NCBI GenBank assembly: GCA_015680685.1
Contig: MNCI01033639.1
Coordinates: 332,323 to 392,322 of the forward strand
Origin: Gnetum montanum
Lineage: Eukaryota > Streptophyta > Gnetopsida > Gnetales > Gnetaceae
Direction: 5' to 3'
Length of the DNA stretch: 60,000 bases
Below are positions 23,571 through 33,419 of this stretch, piece after piece; positions within the stretch are counted from its first letter, which is position 1; the number at the start of each line of letters is the position of its first letter. The notes under the pieces are model-generated. The model made no database searches and was not told where the DNA came from. It was given only the letters and a program-made list of their open reading frames with translations. The position numbers and the translations under genes are program-made.

Positions 23571-24321
23571 ATGGCCCCGAAACATGGACAACAAGAAGGT
23601 CCTGCTCAAGGTGTGATTAAACAACCTAGGAGAGGTGAAGGACAAGTTTGTGTTGAACACCATGCAGAGCAGGAGGAACAATTATTTAGCATCCACCATG
23701 AGGACCTTGCTACTATACAATCAAGGCAGGCAGAAGGAGGAGTAGCTGCTGCAGCTAAACAGGGACAACATCTCACGTTGCCCCAGGATTGTGTTCAGGC
23801 TATTCACAAGAAGTCCACATTCACGGTAGTGATTGTGGAGTTAAAGTTTGGATCGTTTGTAGAATTTTCTCTAGAGGCCATTAGGGATCACCTCATAGAG
23901 TCCCTAGTATGGCCTACCCTCTTTAAAAGGGGAAATGTACCAATTTTGGCACAACAAAGAAGAAGACATCACAGTTAACATTTGTGGTGTGACTGTTGAT
24001 CTCTCTGTTCAAGCCATTTCGGAAGTATTAAACATTTCGAATATAGGGTTAAAAGATACTAAGAAACAGCTAGACACTTTCAAAATTGAGCAATTTAATA
24101 AACTATTGATAGAGAATAAAAGGGTGACGGAAGAAAAAAAGAAGGCTGATTGGGATGCCTCTATGGCACAAGTGCAAACTTACATGCACACCAAGGTACT
24201 CAAGGCCTTACAAGAGGAGAAACTCCAAGCCATACTTCAACGCGATCAAATTCCAAGACCTGAAGCACAAGAAAAGAGAAAGACACCTATGGAGGAGCCA
24301 CCACCACCAGGAACTAAATAA
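23571..24321 (+). pseudogene. Env-position ORF of element E (one frameshift)
   Basis: An ATG at 23571 directly follows a splice-acceptor-like GTGATTGCAG. The first frame (to 23978) is rich in Gln, Gly and Ala, then has FGSFVEFSLEAIRDHLIESL. The second frame (from about 23930 to 24321) continues with MYQFWHNKEEDITVNICGVT and LSVQAISEVLNI. A charged, probably coiled-coil stretch (24090-24250) and a proline-rich end (EEPPPPGTK) follow. The shift falls at an A4G4 run near 23925-23932, so one inserted base would explain it. The middle part aligns by eye with a decayed ORF in element H (33420-34060). It resembles plant retrotransposon ORFs found downstream of pol in Athila/Tat elements. No signal peptide or membrane segment is visible, so an envelope function is unsupported. 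Confidence 0.6.
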
Positions 24322-24500
24322 GTTCCATCAATTTTGTAGCAGTAGGATTTTCTTTTGCATTCTCTATGTTGTGTCTCAATTTTTCTTCGATTCCACATTG
24401 CGACATGAATGCATTCTCACTAGTCAATAATCCCATACCTATCCACTGTGTAATCAATGGAGCTTGTTCTCTCTATAACTCAAGGATGAGTTTTCATTCA

Positions 24501-24512
24501 GTCGTGAGGGTA
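24501..24512 (+). promoter_or_regulatory. Polypurine tract of element E
   Basis: GTCGTGAGGGTA lies directly before the 3' LTR. The upstream words AAGGATGAGTTTTCATT (24482-24498) are also present at the same position in element B. Confidence 0.6.
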
Positions 24513-25438
24513 TGATGAGTCGTGAATTTGCTGGTTGTGATATCGCTGCCATGATATCACAGCAACCGTGATATCGCATCCACAATATCACAGCCTAGCC
24601 TCAATATCACGTATGTGATATCGTGTCTATGATATCACATCCACAATATCGCGTCTGCCCCCGCAATATCATGTACACGATATCACTGCCCACCGCAATG
24701 TTTATAAATAAGAGGCAGCTTTCCCTATTTTAGGTAGTTAGTTCTTAGTTCCTTACCCAAACTCTTGCAGTTTTTCCTTCTTAAAGTTAGAATTATTTTC
24801 CAGTGTATGCCCACAGTGTGGTGATTGTAATTATACAGCATCCTTATTCGAGTGTGATGTACTTGGACACGCACATGATCGACAATAAAGATCAAGATTA
24901 CTTCATCATTGTAGCATTCACTTAGTTTAATTAATTAATTATTTAATTATTGTTTACTGCTTTCGTAGTTAATATCTCTCACCCTAAACTCCTATTAAAC
25001 GCAGAATGAGTACGACTTGATTACGAGTATTTAAGTGTGACTACTTGGTAACCCAGTAGTGTACCTAGGATCTGCGCTTGGTAATCCTAGTGGTAGTCAT
25101 GCACGAGGTCCAAGATGTGTACAAATGATTGAGGAACAGATGCTCATCGCACTTAGGCTAGCTTATACACTCTCTCACCCTCTCTCTCTTAGCATTAGTT
25201 AATATCATTTTCCCTTACACCTAAGAGTAGCATTAGTGTATGAACACATCATACACCTCATTCTAGACTAAACCATATGTGACAAAGTTAACACTAGTCC
25301 AAATGGGAAGACAGTGAACTGTGACCTAAGGATAACTGTCTTGATACCACAACTAGCCCATCTGCGGAGTTCGATCGGATCATGCGTGAAACGCTTGTAT
25401 TCGTATGGTTGAGTGTAGGGGTACCTCGCCACTCATCA
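24513..25438 (+). repeat. 3' LTR of element E (926 bp) with expanded U3 array
   Basis: It starts TGATGAGTCGTG and ends CGCCACTCATCA. Ten (G/A)ATATC words lie at 24539-24684, against three in the 5' LTR, and the TATA box is at 24703-24710. The 122-bp length difference is nearly all in this array. The five bases after the end are ACTTT, matching the left target duplication. Confidence 0.95.
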
Positions 25439-26254
25439 ACTTTAATACCATATCCTTTGTCTTTCTAGATCTAATTGCTAATTCTCAAAAAATGATCAAA
25501 TACCTTAGCTTTGTGATACAAAAAGGTAACCCAAGTAAAGTGAGAATAATCATCAACAATGATTAAAAAATATATTTTCTTTTCTAAGCTAAGAGTTTAA
25601 ATTGGACCAACCACATCCATATGAAGTAGATTTAAGGGATGAGTAGTAGAAATACAATTTTCTTACCAAGTCTTACTTTCATTTTTTCCCTTTTTAATAG
25701 GGTTCACATGTATTTAGGTTGAAAGCTTGAAGCTTAGAGAGCTCACAAATGATTTCTTTAGATACCAAGGTCTATAGAATTTCCTTATTTATGTGGCCCA
25801 TCTTCATATGTCAAAGATATGTATCATCTATAAAACTTACTAAACACTTGGATTTAAGGTTAGGAGAAGTTCCAAAAATATTGGTATGCATATTTCCTTT
25901 TCTAGATCCTTCAATCACAACATTTTGAGTAGATAAATCTTGGATTCTACAACTTTCTTTTGAAAATGTAACATTAAAATTTGAAGCACAAAGTTGACTT
26001 ACACTAAGAAGATTATGTTTTAATCCATCAACAAAAAACACTTTGCTTATGGTTGGTAATCCCTTACCTTTACCTCCTATGATATCAATACCCATTATAG
26101 GTGCTTCCATGTCATCTTCAAAAGTGACTATACCATAATCTTGTTTAGTGAAATTGGTGAAGTAGGATCTATCACCTATCATGTTCCTTGAACATCCACT
26201 GTCAATATACCATGTACTAATGTTATCATTGGAGAAAGTAACTTGAGCCATCAA
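25439..26254 (-). pseudogene. Copia protease and integrase N-terminal part (element D)
   Basis: Protease is open at 25811-26254: WYIDSGCSRNMIGDRSYF holds the catalytic DSG, followed by GKGKGLPTISKVFFVDGLK and LKHNLLSVSQLCASNFNV. The pre-integrase His-Cys region near 25800 begins HINKEIL. The integrase core starts with HMDVVGPI (Asp codon 25615-25617) and IVDDYSHFTWVTFLYHKAKV. It then runs into the insertion site of element E. Stops are scattered in the integrase part. Confidence 0.88.
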
Positions 26255-26900
26255 ATTCCTTTAAGTATTTCCTTCTTTTTCTATCCAAACTTGCATGGTT
26301 TTCTTTATAGGCTGGTTTTGCAAAGACCAAGAGTGGTGATACATTCTAAGATAGCAAAAAGCTTGCATATGGCCATATTTACCACAAAAGAAGAAATTTC
26401 AGGTTTTTTTGGTTTCGGAGATTTTCCAAACCTGGATAAACACTATTTTAAATTTTTGGATTTCTCCATAGAGCGCTTGTTCACTTGCTCAAACAATTTT
26501 CTCAGTTTTAAAATGTTAGACCTAAGGTCCAAGTTTTCCTTTTTGAGATTAGTGCATTTATCATTAAGAACATTGATTTTTATTTCCTTGGCATGTAAGG
26601 CATCTTCTATTTCAATGCACAAATTTCAGAAAGAAAGAATGTTATGGCAAAATATGTCATACCTATCTTCAAAAGAAGCACCATTTTGATAATCACAAGA
26701 ATCGTCAACTTTTCAAGCATCATTTTCTATCTTTCTAAATGTAAGGAAGAAAATGAAATACTTACCTTGATAATAGATGTCACAGATAAATTGAGCACAC
26801 TAGTTGACGATGTACATTAGGCTCTTTGTTTAGATGTGTCTTGTGTTGAGTATCCCTTCCATGTTCACTTCTTGAGGATTGATATAGAGAGCAAGAGTAC
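26255..26900 (-). pseudogene. Copia gag remnant with zinc knuckle (element D)
   Basis: Between PBS and protease. A zinc-knuckle remnant FFFCGKYGHMQAFC lies near 26360-26400, with the first Cys replaced by Phe. The UBN2-type capsid region seen in element J is not recognisable, and the space is too short for a full gag, so an internal deletion is likely. Confidence 0.6.
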
Positions 26901-26902
26901 TA

Positions 26903-26915
26903 GGTTCTAATACCA
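26903..26915 (-). promoter_or_regulatory. Initiator tRNA-Met primer-binding site (element D)
   Basis: On the minus strand it reads TGGTATTAGAACC, one or two changes from the usual plant copia site TGGTATCAGAGC. It lies two bases inside the LTR end at 26918. Confidence 0.8.
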
Positions 26916-26917
26916 TT

Positions 26918-28011
26918 TGTGGATCATTGAACTTAGAAGGAGGAGGATGAATAAGTTCCCCAATTTTTAATTCTTTGACATAACAGCATACCAAATTTAA
27001 TATGGTTCTCCAACTTGGGTAGTCGATACTCAAAAGGTAGTTCATAAGCATACCTCTAGACTTTATTCCTTTCAAATTATGGTTTGAAGGATCCACACCT
27101 ATATAATCTTCAAGCCTTACTTTAGAGTGTTGTGCCACAACACTAACCACTCAATCCCACAAGGTCCCATCAAGCTTGGAATGTGGTTTCTAGGCTTCCA
27201 TAACCTTTACAATCTTGAGCTCTACTCAGGAGTGTTGTGCCATAATACCAACCACTCAATCCCATAGGATCTTGACAAGCTTAATCAAGATTCCTTCCTA
27301 CAAGAAGCACATCAACCTCGCAGGGTAATAAGGAAGAACAAGAATTACAAGAGATGAATGCAACTTAGTTTGCTGATCCTTATACTTTGAGGTATAGCAC
27401 ACTTTTACAATGGACAAATGATAATACAATGAGGAGCAACAAAGAACAAATGATTGCACATAAGCTTGCATATTTTTTAATGCATATGATGTCTTCTTAT
27501 AGCTACCATATTTTCAAATTCATCTTGGAACTTATGCGATGGCTAGCTAATGATCAGTAACGATCATGCTTGAGATGTCTTTCTATATTTCCTCTCTATT
27601 TTGGGAAGAAGTTTTTGTTTGGGAAAGATGTCTTTCTAAAATCCCCATTATAGGAAGACATCTTTTTTTTGATGAAAGACATCTTTCTTAAACTAGCTTG
27701 CATTTTGTGAAGATGTCTTTGCCTAATGAAAGACGTCTTTACTTGAGGAAAGATGTCTACTATTTCTTGAAGATGTCTTTGACTAAGCATCCTTCAATTT
27801 TTCCAAGACGTGTATGTTTTTCATAGGGATATCTTTCTTCAACTTTCTTTAAATGATGAATTTTTCATTCCTTATCCATGCTCATCAAACTTCTACAAAT
27901 CTTCTTGTCTTGGTTCAAGGTTTTGTCCTACAAGCTCAACAATCATACACACACACAAGCAGCCTATGTTCTCCATTTTCTTTAAGGTTTTGACATACCA
28001 AAAGATCAACA
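26918..28011 (-). repeat. 5' LTR of element D (1,094 bp)
   Basis: On the minus strand it starts TGTTGATCTTTTGGTATGTC at 28011 and ends CCACA at 26918. It is homologous to the LTRs of element J (46797 and 51213). U3 contains an array of AGATGTCT/AGACATCT words at 27570-27804. The five bases beyond the LTR are CCATA; the matching duplication cannot be checked because the 3' LTR is missing. Confidence 0.9.
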
Positions 28012-28016
28012 CCATA

Positions 28017-28745
28017 CTCTTGTACATGTAACATAACTAGGCAATAGTCCTTTGGATATTCATATTGATAGATGTCATATCCATCATCCTCTTCTGTATC
28101 TAAGTCTAAAATCTCTTGTACTATAGCTATTTTCCCTTTTTACCAATAAATGTCCTTACCTATTTCCTTGTTCATTTTCTCCTTCTTATCTTGATTACTA
28201 TATCCTAGTTGCTTTACCTTTTTCTCTAAGATTTTCAAGTTGGTTGTAACTTTCCTTTCATCAATCCCACACCTTATCTACCCTTGCTTTAATCTTAGCA
28301 ATAAACTTTTGTATTTGCAAGGTTTTGTGTGAAATCAACTCATCAAGAGATCGCTCTTTTTCCTTATCATAAATATGGACCTTTCTTTTGTGAAAAGTTG
28401 GATCCTAGTTATATTCCTATACATTCTTTCTTTTACATAGCTCCTCTTCTTCTTTTGCCACTTGTTTAACTAGCCTTTGTATTTGATGGATTCTCAATTC
28501 CAATAATTTTCCTTGGGCATAGATCTCAAGGGTCTTCCTCATTTTGTTACAAAGCCCATCTATGATGTGGAAAAGTTGCTCTTTTTTTGAAAACCCATGG
28601 CTTGGACATCTATGTAGTAGAGAATAATATCTGTCCAAGGCTACAATCCAAGGATTCATGGTTTTCTTACTTCCACTCTTGGATTTGTTTTCTTAGATTG
28701 GACACTCTTTCATAGCTTTGGTATTTTTTGTTAAAGAGCTCAAGT
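28017..28745 (-). pseudogene. Athila-like gag fragment (element F)
   Basis: The capsid C-terminal half reads ALDRYYSLLHRCPSHGFSK, then LFHIIDGLCNKMRKTLEI and YAQGKLLELRIHQIQRLVKQ. It is the same family as gag in elements A and E. Element D inserted into its C-terminal side at 28011. The N-terminal capsid half ends abruptly near 28745 next to an LTR piece, so PBS, leader and gag start are deleted. Confidence 0.8.
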
Positions 28746-28764
28746 AGACTATGGAATAAAATTG

Positions 28765-28880
28765 CAAGATTCTAGCTACAAAATGACCAAAATATGCCCA
28801 ATACATAGTGGAAGCATACATATTTATAGGCAAAAATAGACTCCACGATATCGAATATCCAATAACGTAACTTGCACTCT
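28765..28880 (-). repeat. U3/TATA fragment of an Athila-like LTR (element F)
   Basis: On the minus strand a TATA-like TATAAATATG is followed upstream by GATATC words (28850-28860) in the arrangement seen in the LTR at 52260-52345. The rest of the LTR is missing. Confidence 0.6.
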
Positions 28881-28889
28881 AATATTAGG

Positions 28890-29200
28890 GTTTCAATATT
28901 AAGGACTATGCAAAATATGATTCATCACCATGTGAATGAAGTTTACCATTTATTTACCACTTCTAATAGTCTTGTCTTTTTCTCTTTATCAAGATTGACA
29001 CTAATAATTACCAATTTCTTATTATTTAGAAAACCATACTCTAGTACATCCAATAAAGCTTTCAATTCTAAAGGTTCTAGTTCATACTTGTCTTGGATCT
29101 CTAGCTATCCCCATTCAATATCTTCTTCTTGATGTTTCCTTTTTAATTGTTCTAACCTGTCAGTTCTTCAACATAGACACTTGTGATTTTATTTAATGGT
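28890..29200 (-). pseudogene. Pre-RT linker of pol (element G)
   Basis: The minus-strand text LEPLELKALLDVLEYGFL followed by NNKKLVIISVNLDKEKKTRL lies near 28960-29090. It matches the linker of element B (LKPLPISMEYTFLKNGKS). RT itself is absent: the sequence ends near 28890 against element F, so the element is 3'-truncated. Confidence 0.7.
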
Positions 29201-29399
29201 TTTATGCACATATTAGAATTGACCTTTTTTTTTAGTAATCAACCACTAGGTACCTTCTTATTTTATGGTAGATGCATACAAGCATTATTGCACACACATA
29301 TCTTCTATACATTGATTGCATATTGTATTGGTTTCTTATTATATGGCTTAAATTTTTCACATGTAATTGCACCTATTATTCTTGTATGTAATACATGGA

Positions 29400-29770
29400 A
29401 CTCTACATACATCTTTGTACAATTTTAGCTTCATCTTTCTTTGAAATTTCTAAGGATAAGCCTTTGATTTCTAACTTAGCATCCACTATGCTAAGCCATG
29501 CTCTTCCCATAATTATAAGAAATTCACCCTTATTTTTTCCTCTATATATGATAAGAAAATTAGTAGGGTAGGACCAGCCACTGATGGTTATAATAACATC
29601 CTCTACTTGTCCAAGTGGAACAGTAATTAACTAATTGGCAAGTGCTAGTCGAATATTGTTCTTTTCAGTTAAGGAAGATTCTAGGCTTTGTACATGTCTT
29701 GCAAAATCAAATCTACCCCTAACCTAGAATCTAGTAGAACCTCTCATGGTTTGTATCTTGCTATTTGGAG
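29400..29770 (-). pseudogene. Aspartic protease of element G
   Basis: The active-site region reads VLLDSRLGVDLILQDMYKA at about 29690-29740. Gly of the DSG triad is Arg (codon at 29723-29725), a G-to-A change that would inactivate it. The second half has LIIMGRAWLSIVDAKLE near 29480-29520, equivalent to the ILGRPFL motif of Athila-type proteases. Stops occur between the halves. Confidence 0.75.
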
Positions 29771-30450
29771 ATATACTAATGTACTTCTTGGATCTTGTCT
29801 CTTCTTAGAAAGTACTAATGCCTTGATCTAATGCATTATATGACAATGGTCAAATTCAGATACGTAGAATGTCAAAGCTTGGTGTTTCCTTGAGGAGTAT
29901 ATGTAGATGAAATTGATGTAGGTGAAGTTCTTATCCTTTAAACCATTTTTAGACTTGTTCTAAAAAATGGATGTTTCCTAGATCTAGGTTCATTTACCAT
30001 CACATCCTCTAGTGTATTTACTACATTGGTAGCATTCTTTTGGCGTGGTTGTGTTGGTAGTTCTCCTTACATGACCAATGACAACACTAACGGTATAGAG
30101 TTAGGAGTTCAAACTGATGAACTAGCTATTGATTGCTGGACATATGAATTGGGATCTATTCACAAAGTAGTGAGTCTATGATACCCTAGTGGATAGTACT
30201 AAGAGGATTGTTGATTAAAGAATTTTCCAAATAAATTGGACATTGAATGTAATATCCATAAGGGTTTGGTTGCCTATATGGATATTTCTACTTTGGCAGT
30301 GGCATTCTCCAAACTTTTTGTTGTTATCACTATTGTTGGTATTGTTCTTGTGGTTGAGGATAGGCTTCTCTTGGATAATATGATAGTTGATAAGGTTATT
30401 GGAAGTTACCTCGAGAATAAAGTAATCTTCTTGGCATCTATTTCTTAACA
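29771..30450 (-). other. Decayed gag C-terminus of element G
   Basis: Between the zinc knuckle and the protease. It is Asn-, Ser- and Thr-rich where translated, with many stops and no clear domain. Position suggests the Pro/Ser-rich Gag tail seen intact in element E. Confidence 0.45.
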
Positions 30451-31720
30451 AGTCATGGATTAAGTACATATTCCCTAGACTCTTGCAAGTGGGCCTTAAC
30501 AGGGCAACATCCCTAGGGATGTTCATATTGGCACACCTTACATCCTTCTTCATCCACCATACTAGAGTTTGTTAGTTCTTTAATTATAGCAACTTTTTCT
30601 TTATGTCTATAGTTCTCATTTCCATTATCTATTCTTTTCTTCCTTTTCTTGTTTTTATGTAGAGCTTGTTTAGTCTTTTCCTCAACTATCTTGAATGTAG
30701 TAGCGAATTTTTCATTCATGAAATCCCACATTTTTTCTACCTTTGTTGCAATGTCATTAATTGATTTTTGGATGGGTAAAGTCTTCTTTTAGATGGCATC
30801 CTCTAAAGCTTCCTCTTCTTGTTTTTCACATATTCTCACATTCCTTTTTCTTATTATTGAATCTTGATTGTACTCTTTAGCTGATTTTCCTTTCTTTAGT
30901 TCTTTTTCATTTTTGGCCACTTGGTCTATCAATATTTGAATTTTATGGGTCATCATTTTAGATAACTTGCCTTGGGCATATATCCCAATAGTTTCTCTAT
31001 TCTTGTTCCTAAGCCAATCACTGATATACCTAAGTTGTTCCTTTTGAGAAAACCCATGGCCTAGGCATCTATGTAGTAATGAATAATATTTTCCCATTAC
31101 TACGTCAAGGAATTCATGTGTCCCTTGCTTTCATCCTTGAATTTGTTTTCTTAAATTAGATACTCTAGAATAGGTTTGATATTTGTCATTAAAAAGCTCT
31201 AGCATGGTACTTCATCTTTATATTATTTCTAGTTCTAAGGTTAGGTACCAGCTCTCTGCTTCCTTAATGAATATTTAAAAAATAACTTTAACTTTTACTA
31301 ATTATTCTCAATGTTTTGAAGGGCACAAGAATTGTGGAATGCTTAGAGGTGATGCTGTGGATCTACATTGTATCCACCTTTAAACTTTGGAATGTTGTTC
31401 ATATCTAATCTCTTCATGTGATTATCCCTTATGTGCCTAGTAGGAATATGCACTGCTTCTCTTATATTAATCACATTACAAGTGACTAGTAGATGTTCTT
31501 CATGATCTTTAGGTTCATAGACTCTATTATAGTTATGATCCATTTCATGCTCATAGTATCATTCAATTTCCTCATGCTTGATCCTATCTATACTTTATTC
31601 ATGATTATCTTCTTCCTCATCAGGATATCTTCTTTGATGTACATGTCTCTCATGCTCCCTTTTTTCTTTTCGTGTTAGAGTCTCTTAGTCTTTGTTTCCT
31701 CTTGTCAAATTCCATAGATG
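30451..31720 (-). pseudogene. Gag of element G
   Basis: The N-terminal part is rich in Asp, Glu, His and Arg. MKRLDMNNIPKFKGGYNVDP lies at 31343-31420, and the capsid C-terminal half (YYSLLHRCLGHGFSQKEQL, ETIGIYAQGKLS) is at 30789-31097. A zinc knuckle CKVCQYEHP...C near 30500-30550 has C-x2-C-x3-H-x4-C spacing with a stop inside. It is the same family as elements A, E and F, and orientation and order fit the LTR at 32485-33356. Confidence 0.8.
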
Positions 31721-32465
31721 AATGTGAGGAGGAATAGAAATCATTTAAAGAATGGTATTTGTTGGTTCTCCTTCTATGACTCCATGATTTATTCTATTTG
31801 GGTTTTGCGAAAGCGTTAGGCCTTGAACTCCACATAAGCTTGGTAGGCCATGATCAGTGTCTATGAATGAGATTCATGAGTTTGGTGAATTTCTTCCATT
31901 ATGAATGTATCATCATTTGTTTCTTCTAGGATAACAGTGTGAGGTACTTTCTTCCCTTTGTTATGTTAATCTCTTGTCTCCATGGTGACATCCCTTCTTA
32001 CTTATGCTTATGTAAGTTAATATGGACTAGTCATGTATTCAGTGACATGGTATCCTTTTGGTGCATGGCTAATGTTCAATCTTATTAAGATTTCTTGTAG
32101 CATTGTTGGTGCAAAATGTTGGGGGAGGCAAAATAACATTTCCCTATAAAGCTTTCATCTTAGTTATTCATCTTGTTAGAAGACAAACATAAAATCAGGA
32201 AAATATGGATCAATATGAGCATATGAAATCCTAGCTTGCATGGGCACACTCCAATCTCCTTCATCATATTCTTTATTATGACTATTATGAATTTCATTGG
32301 TAGGTGGTGATTTTTCCTTAAGTGTAGAATCAATATTATATTTTTGACACTTTTAAATGTATATATATGTATGTTTAAAAAATTAATTCAAGTATGATAA
32401 ATAGACTTTGTAATTCTTAATACAACAAACTCTATAAAATTAACTACTAAGCAAACATTGGCACA

Positions 32466-32483
32466 TCCCTAACAATAGTGCCA
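32466..32483 (-). promoter_or_regulatory. Degenerate tRNA-Asp primer-binding site (element G)
   Basis: Minus-strand TGGCACTATTGTTAGGGA next to the LTR end. It is recognisable as the tRNA-Asp site by position and by 13 of 18 matching bases. Confidence 0.65.
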
Positions 32484-32484
32484 A

Positions 32485-33356
32485 TGATGAGTGACTAGGT
32501 ATTCCAACACTCCACCATATAAGCCATGAGTGTACGTACATGATCAAATTGTAATTCATGAATAGTTAATGTAAATTTGCTAGTGGTTAATAGATGGTTT
32601 GCAATTACTAGCTTCTCACTTTGAGTTAGTGAAGTTCAAGTTTTATGGTTTAACTCTTAGCAAAGCATATGATATTATGATGTGTGCTCAAATTAATCTA
32701 AAGTGTTCCATAATGAACATAATGAGAATAAATTCTAAATCTAAGTGACAAATGAAATGCAAATCTATTCTAGTCTATGGTGATAAGTATCTTTTCTTGG
32801 TTTTCCGTACATGTCCTAGGTTCATGTAACTATCACTAGGATTACCAAGTGAGTTTACTATTGAGAAAATCAAGTGAAGTCACTACTAGGTTACCAAATG
32901 ATTACACTTAATGCTCGAAACTAGTTATACTTATTCTACCTTACTAATGAACATGAGAAAAATAAAGTACTTATAAAATGTAAAGAACTAAACTAAAGTA
33001 AACATATTAAAGGAATGAAAATTGACTATGTAAGGAAAATGACTAAGTAGAAAGTAAAGAAACTAAGTGCACTACCACAAAGATGAGAAACAATCTCGAT
33101 ATTTATTTATGACCATGAATTATACCCAAGTACAACTCACTCAAATAAAGATTCTATACACCTATTTGACACCTCACTATAGGCATTCACTTTATCACTA
33201 AGTCTATGTCACAAAAAAAAACTACAAGAATTTTGCTAGAGGTTGGACAAAAGTTGTTACATAGTGTTGACCATGGTCCTCTACATTGCATAAATGATGA
33301 TGTGTGTAGAGCTATCATAGATGTGATATTGTAGATATGATATCATGGACTATAAA
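32485..33356 (-). repeat. 5' LTR of element G, high end approximate
   Basis: The low end is TGATGAGTGAC next to the PBS. R/U5 text such as AGTGTACGTACATGATCAAA and GGATTACCAAGTGAG parallels LTRs of A and K. GATATC-type words at about 33325-33345 mark U3. The far end is taken at GATATCATGG plus a few bases by analogy with 2442-2455. No clean TATA box is seen. Confidence 0.7.
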
Positions 33357-33419
33357 AAAAGGTTTTACCACCTTCCAACATGATTTACTATGCTTGCTAG
33401 TTTGTAAATTGTTTCGATA

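Larger units (their letters stand above)
18837..25438 (+). mobile_element. Element E: complete pol-less Athila-like retrotransposon with gag and an extra ORF
   Basis: A 6,602-bp element with both LTRs, TGATGAGT/ACTCATCA ends, a tRNA-Asp PBS, a PPT and a perfect ACTTT target duplication. Inside are gag (19783-21749), a noncoding stretch, and an ORF at 23571-24321 placed where Athila elements carry an env-position gene. No protease, RT, RNase H or integrase motif is present. The gag end is followed directly by the T-rich block that follows integrase in elements B and K. This suggests loss of the entire pol region between two otherwise conserved parts. Movement would need enzymes from relatives such as B or K. 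Confidence 0.92.
16380..28011 (-). mobile_element. Element D: Ty1/copia retrotransposon split by nested element E
   Basis: Read from 28011 leftwards the order is 5' LTR, PBS, gag with zinc knuckle, protease, integrase, RT and RNase H. Integrase before RT is the copia order. The element is interrupted at 18837-25438 by element E. With the insertion removed the integrase runs on from HMDVVGPI (25.6 kb) to RSDNGGEF (18.82 kb). The 3' LTR is missing: a purine-rich tract near 16415-16435 leads not into an LTR but into element C. Its LTR is homologous to that of element J. Confidence 0.88.

Noticed and set aside
23571-24321. Calling the extra ORF of E a viral-type envelope gene
   Set aside because: No signal peptide, membrane segment or glycosylation-rich ectodomain is visible; only its position matches.
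24539-24684. GATATC array as a CRISPR-like or bacterial iteron array
   Set aside because: The words are six bases with irregular spacing, inside a plant LTR next to a TATA box. There are no constant-length spacers.
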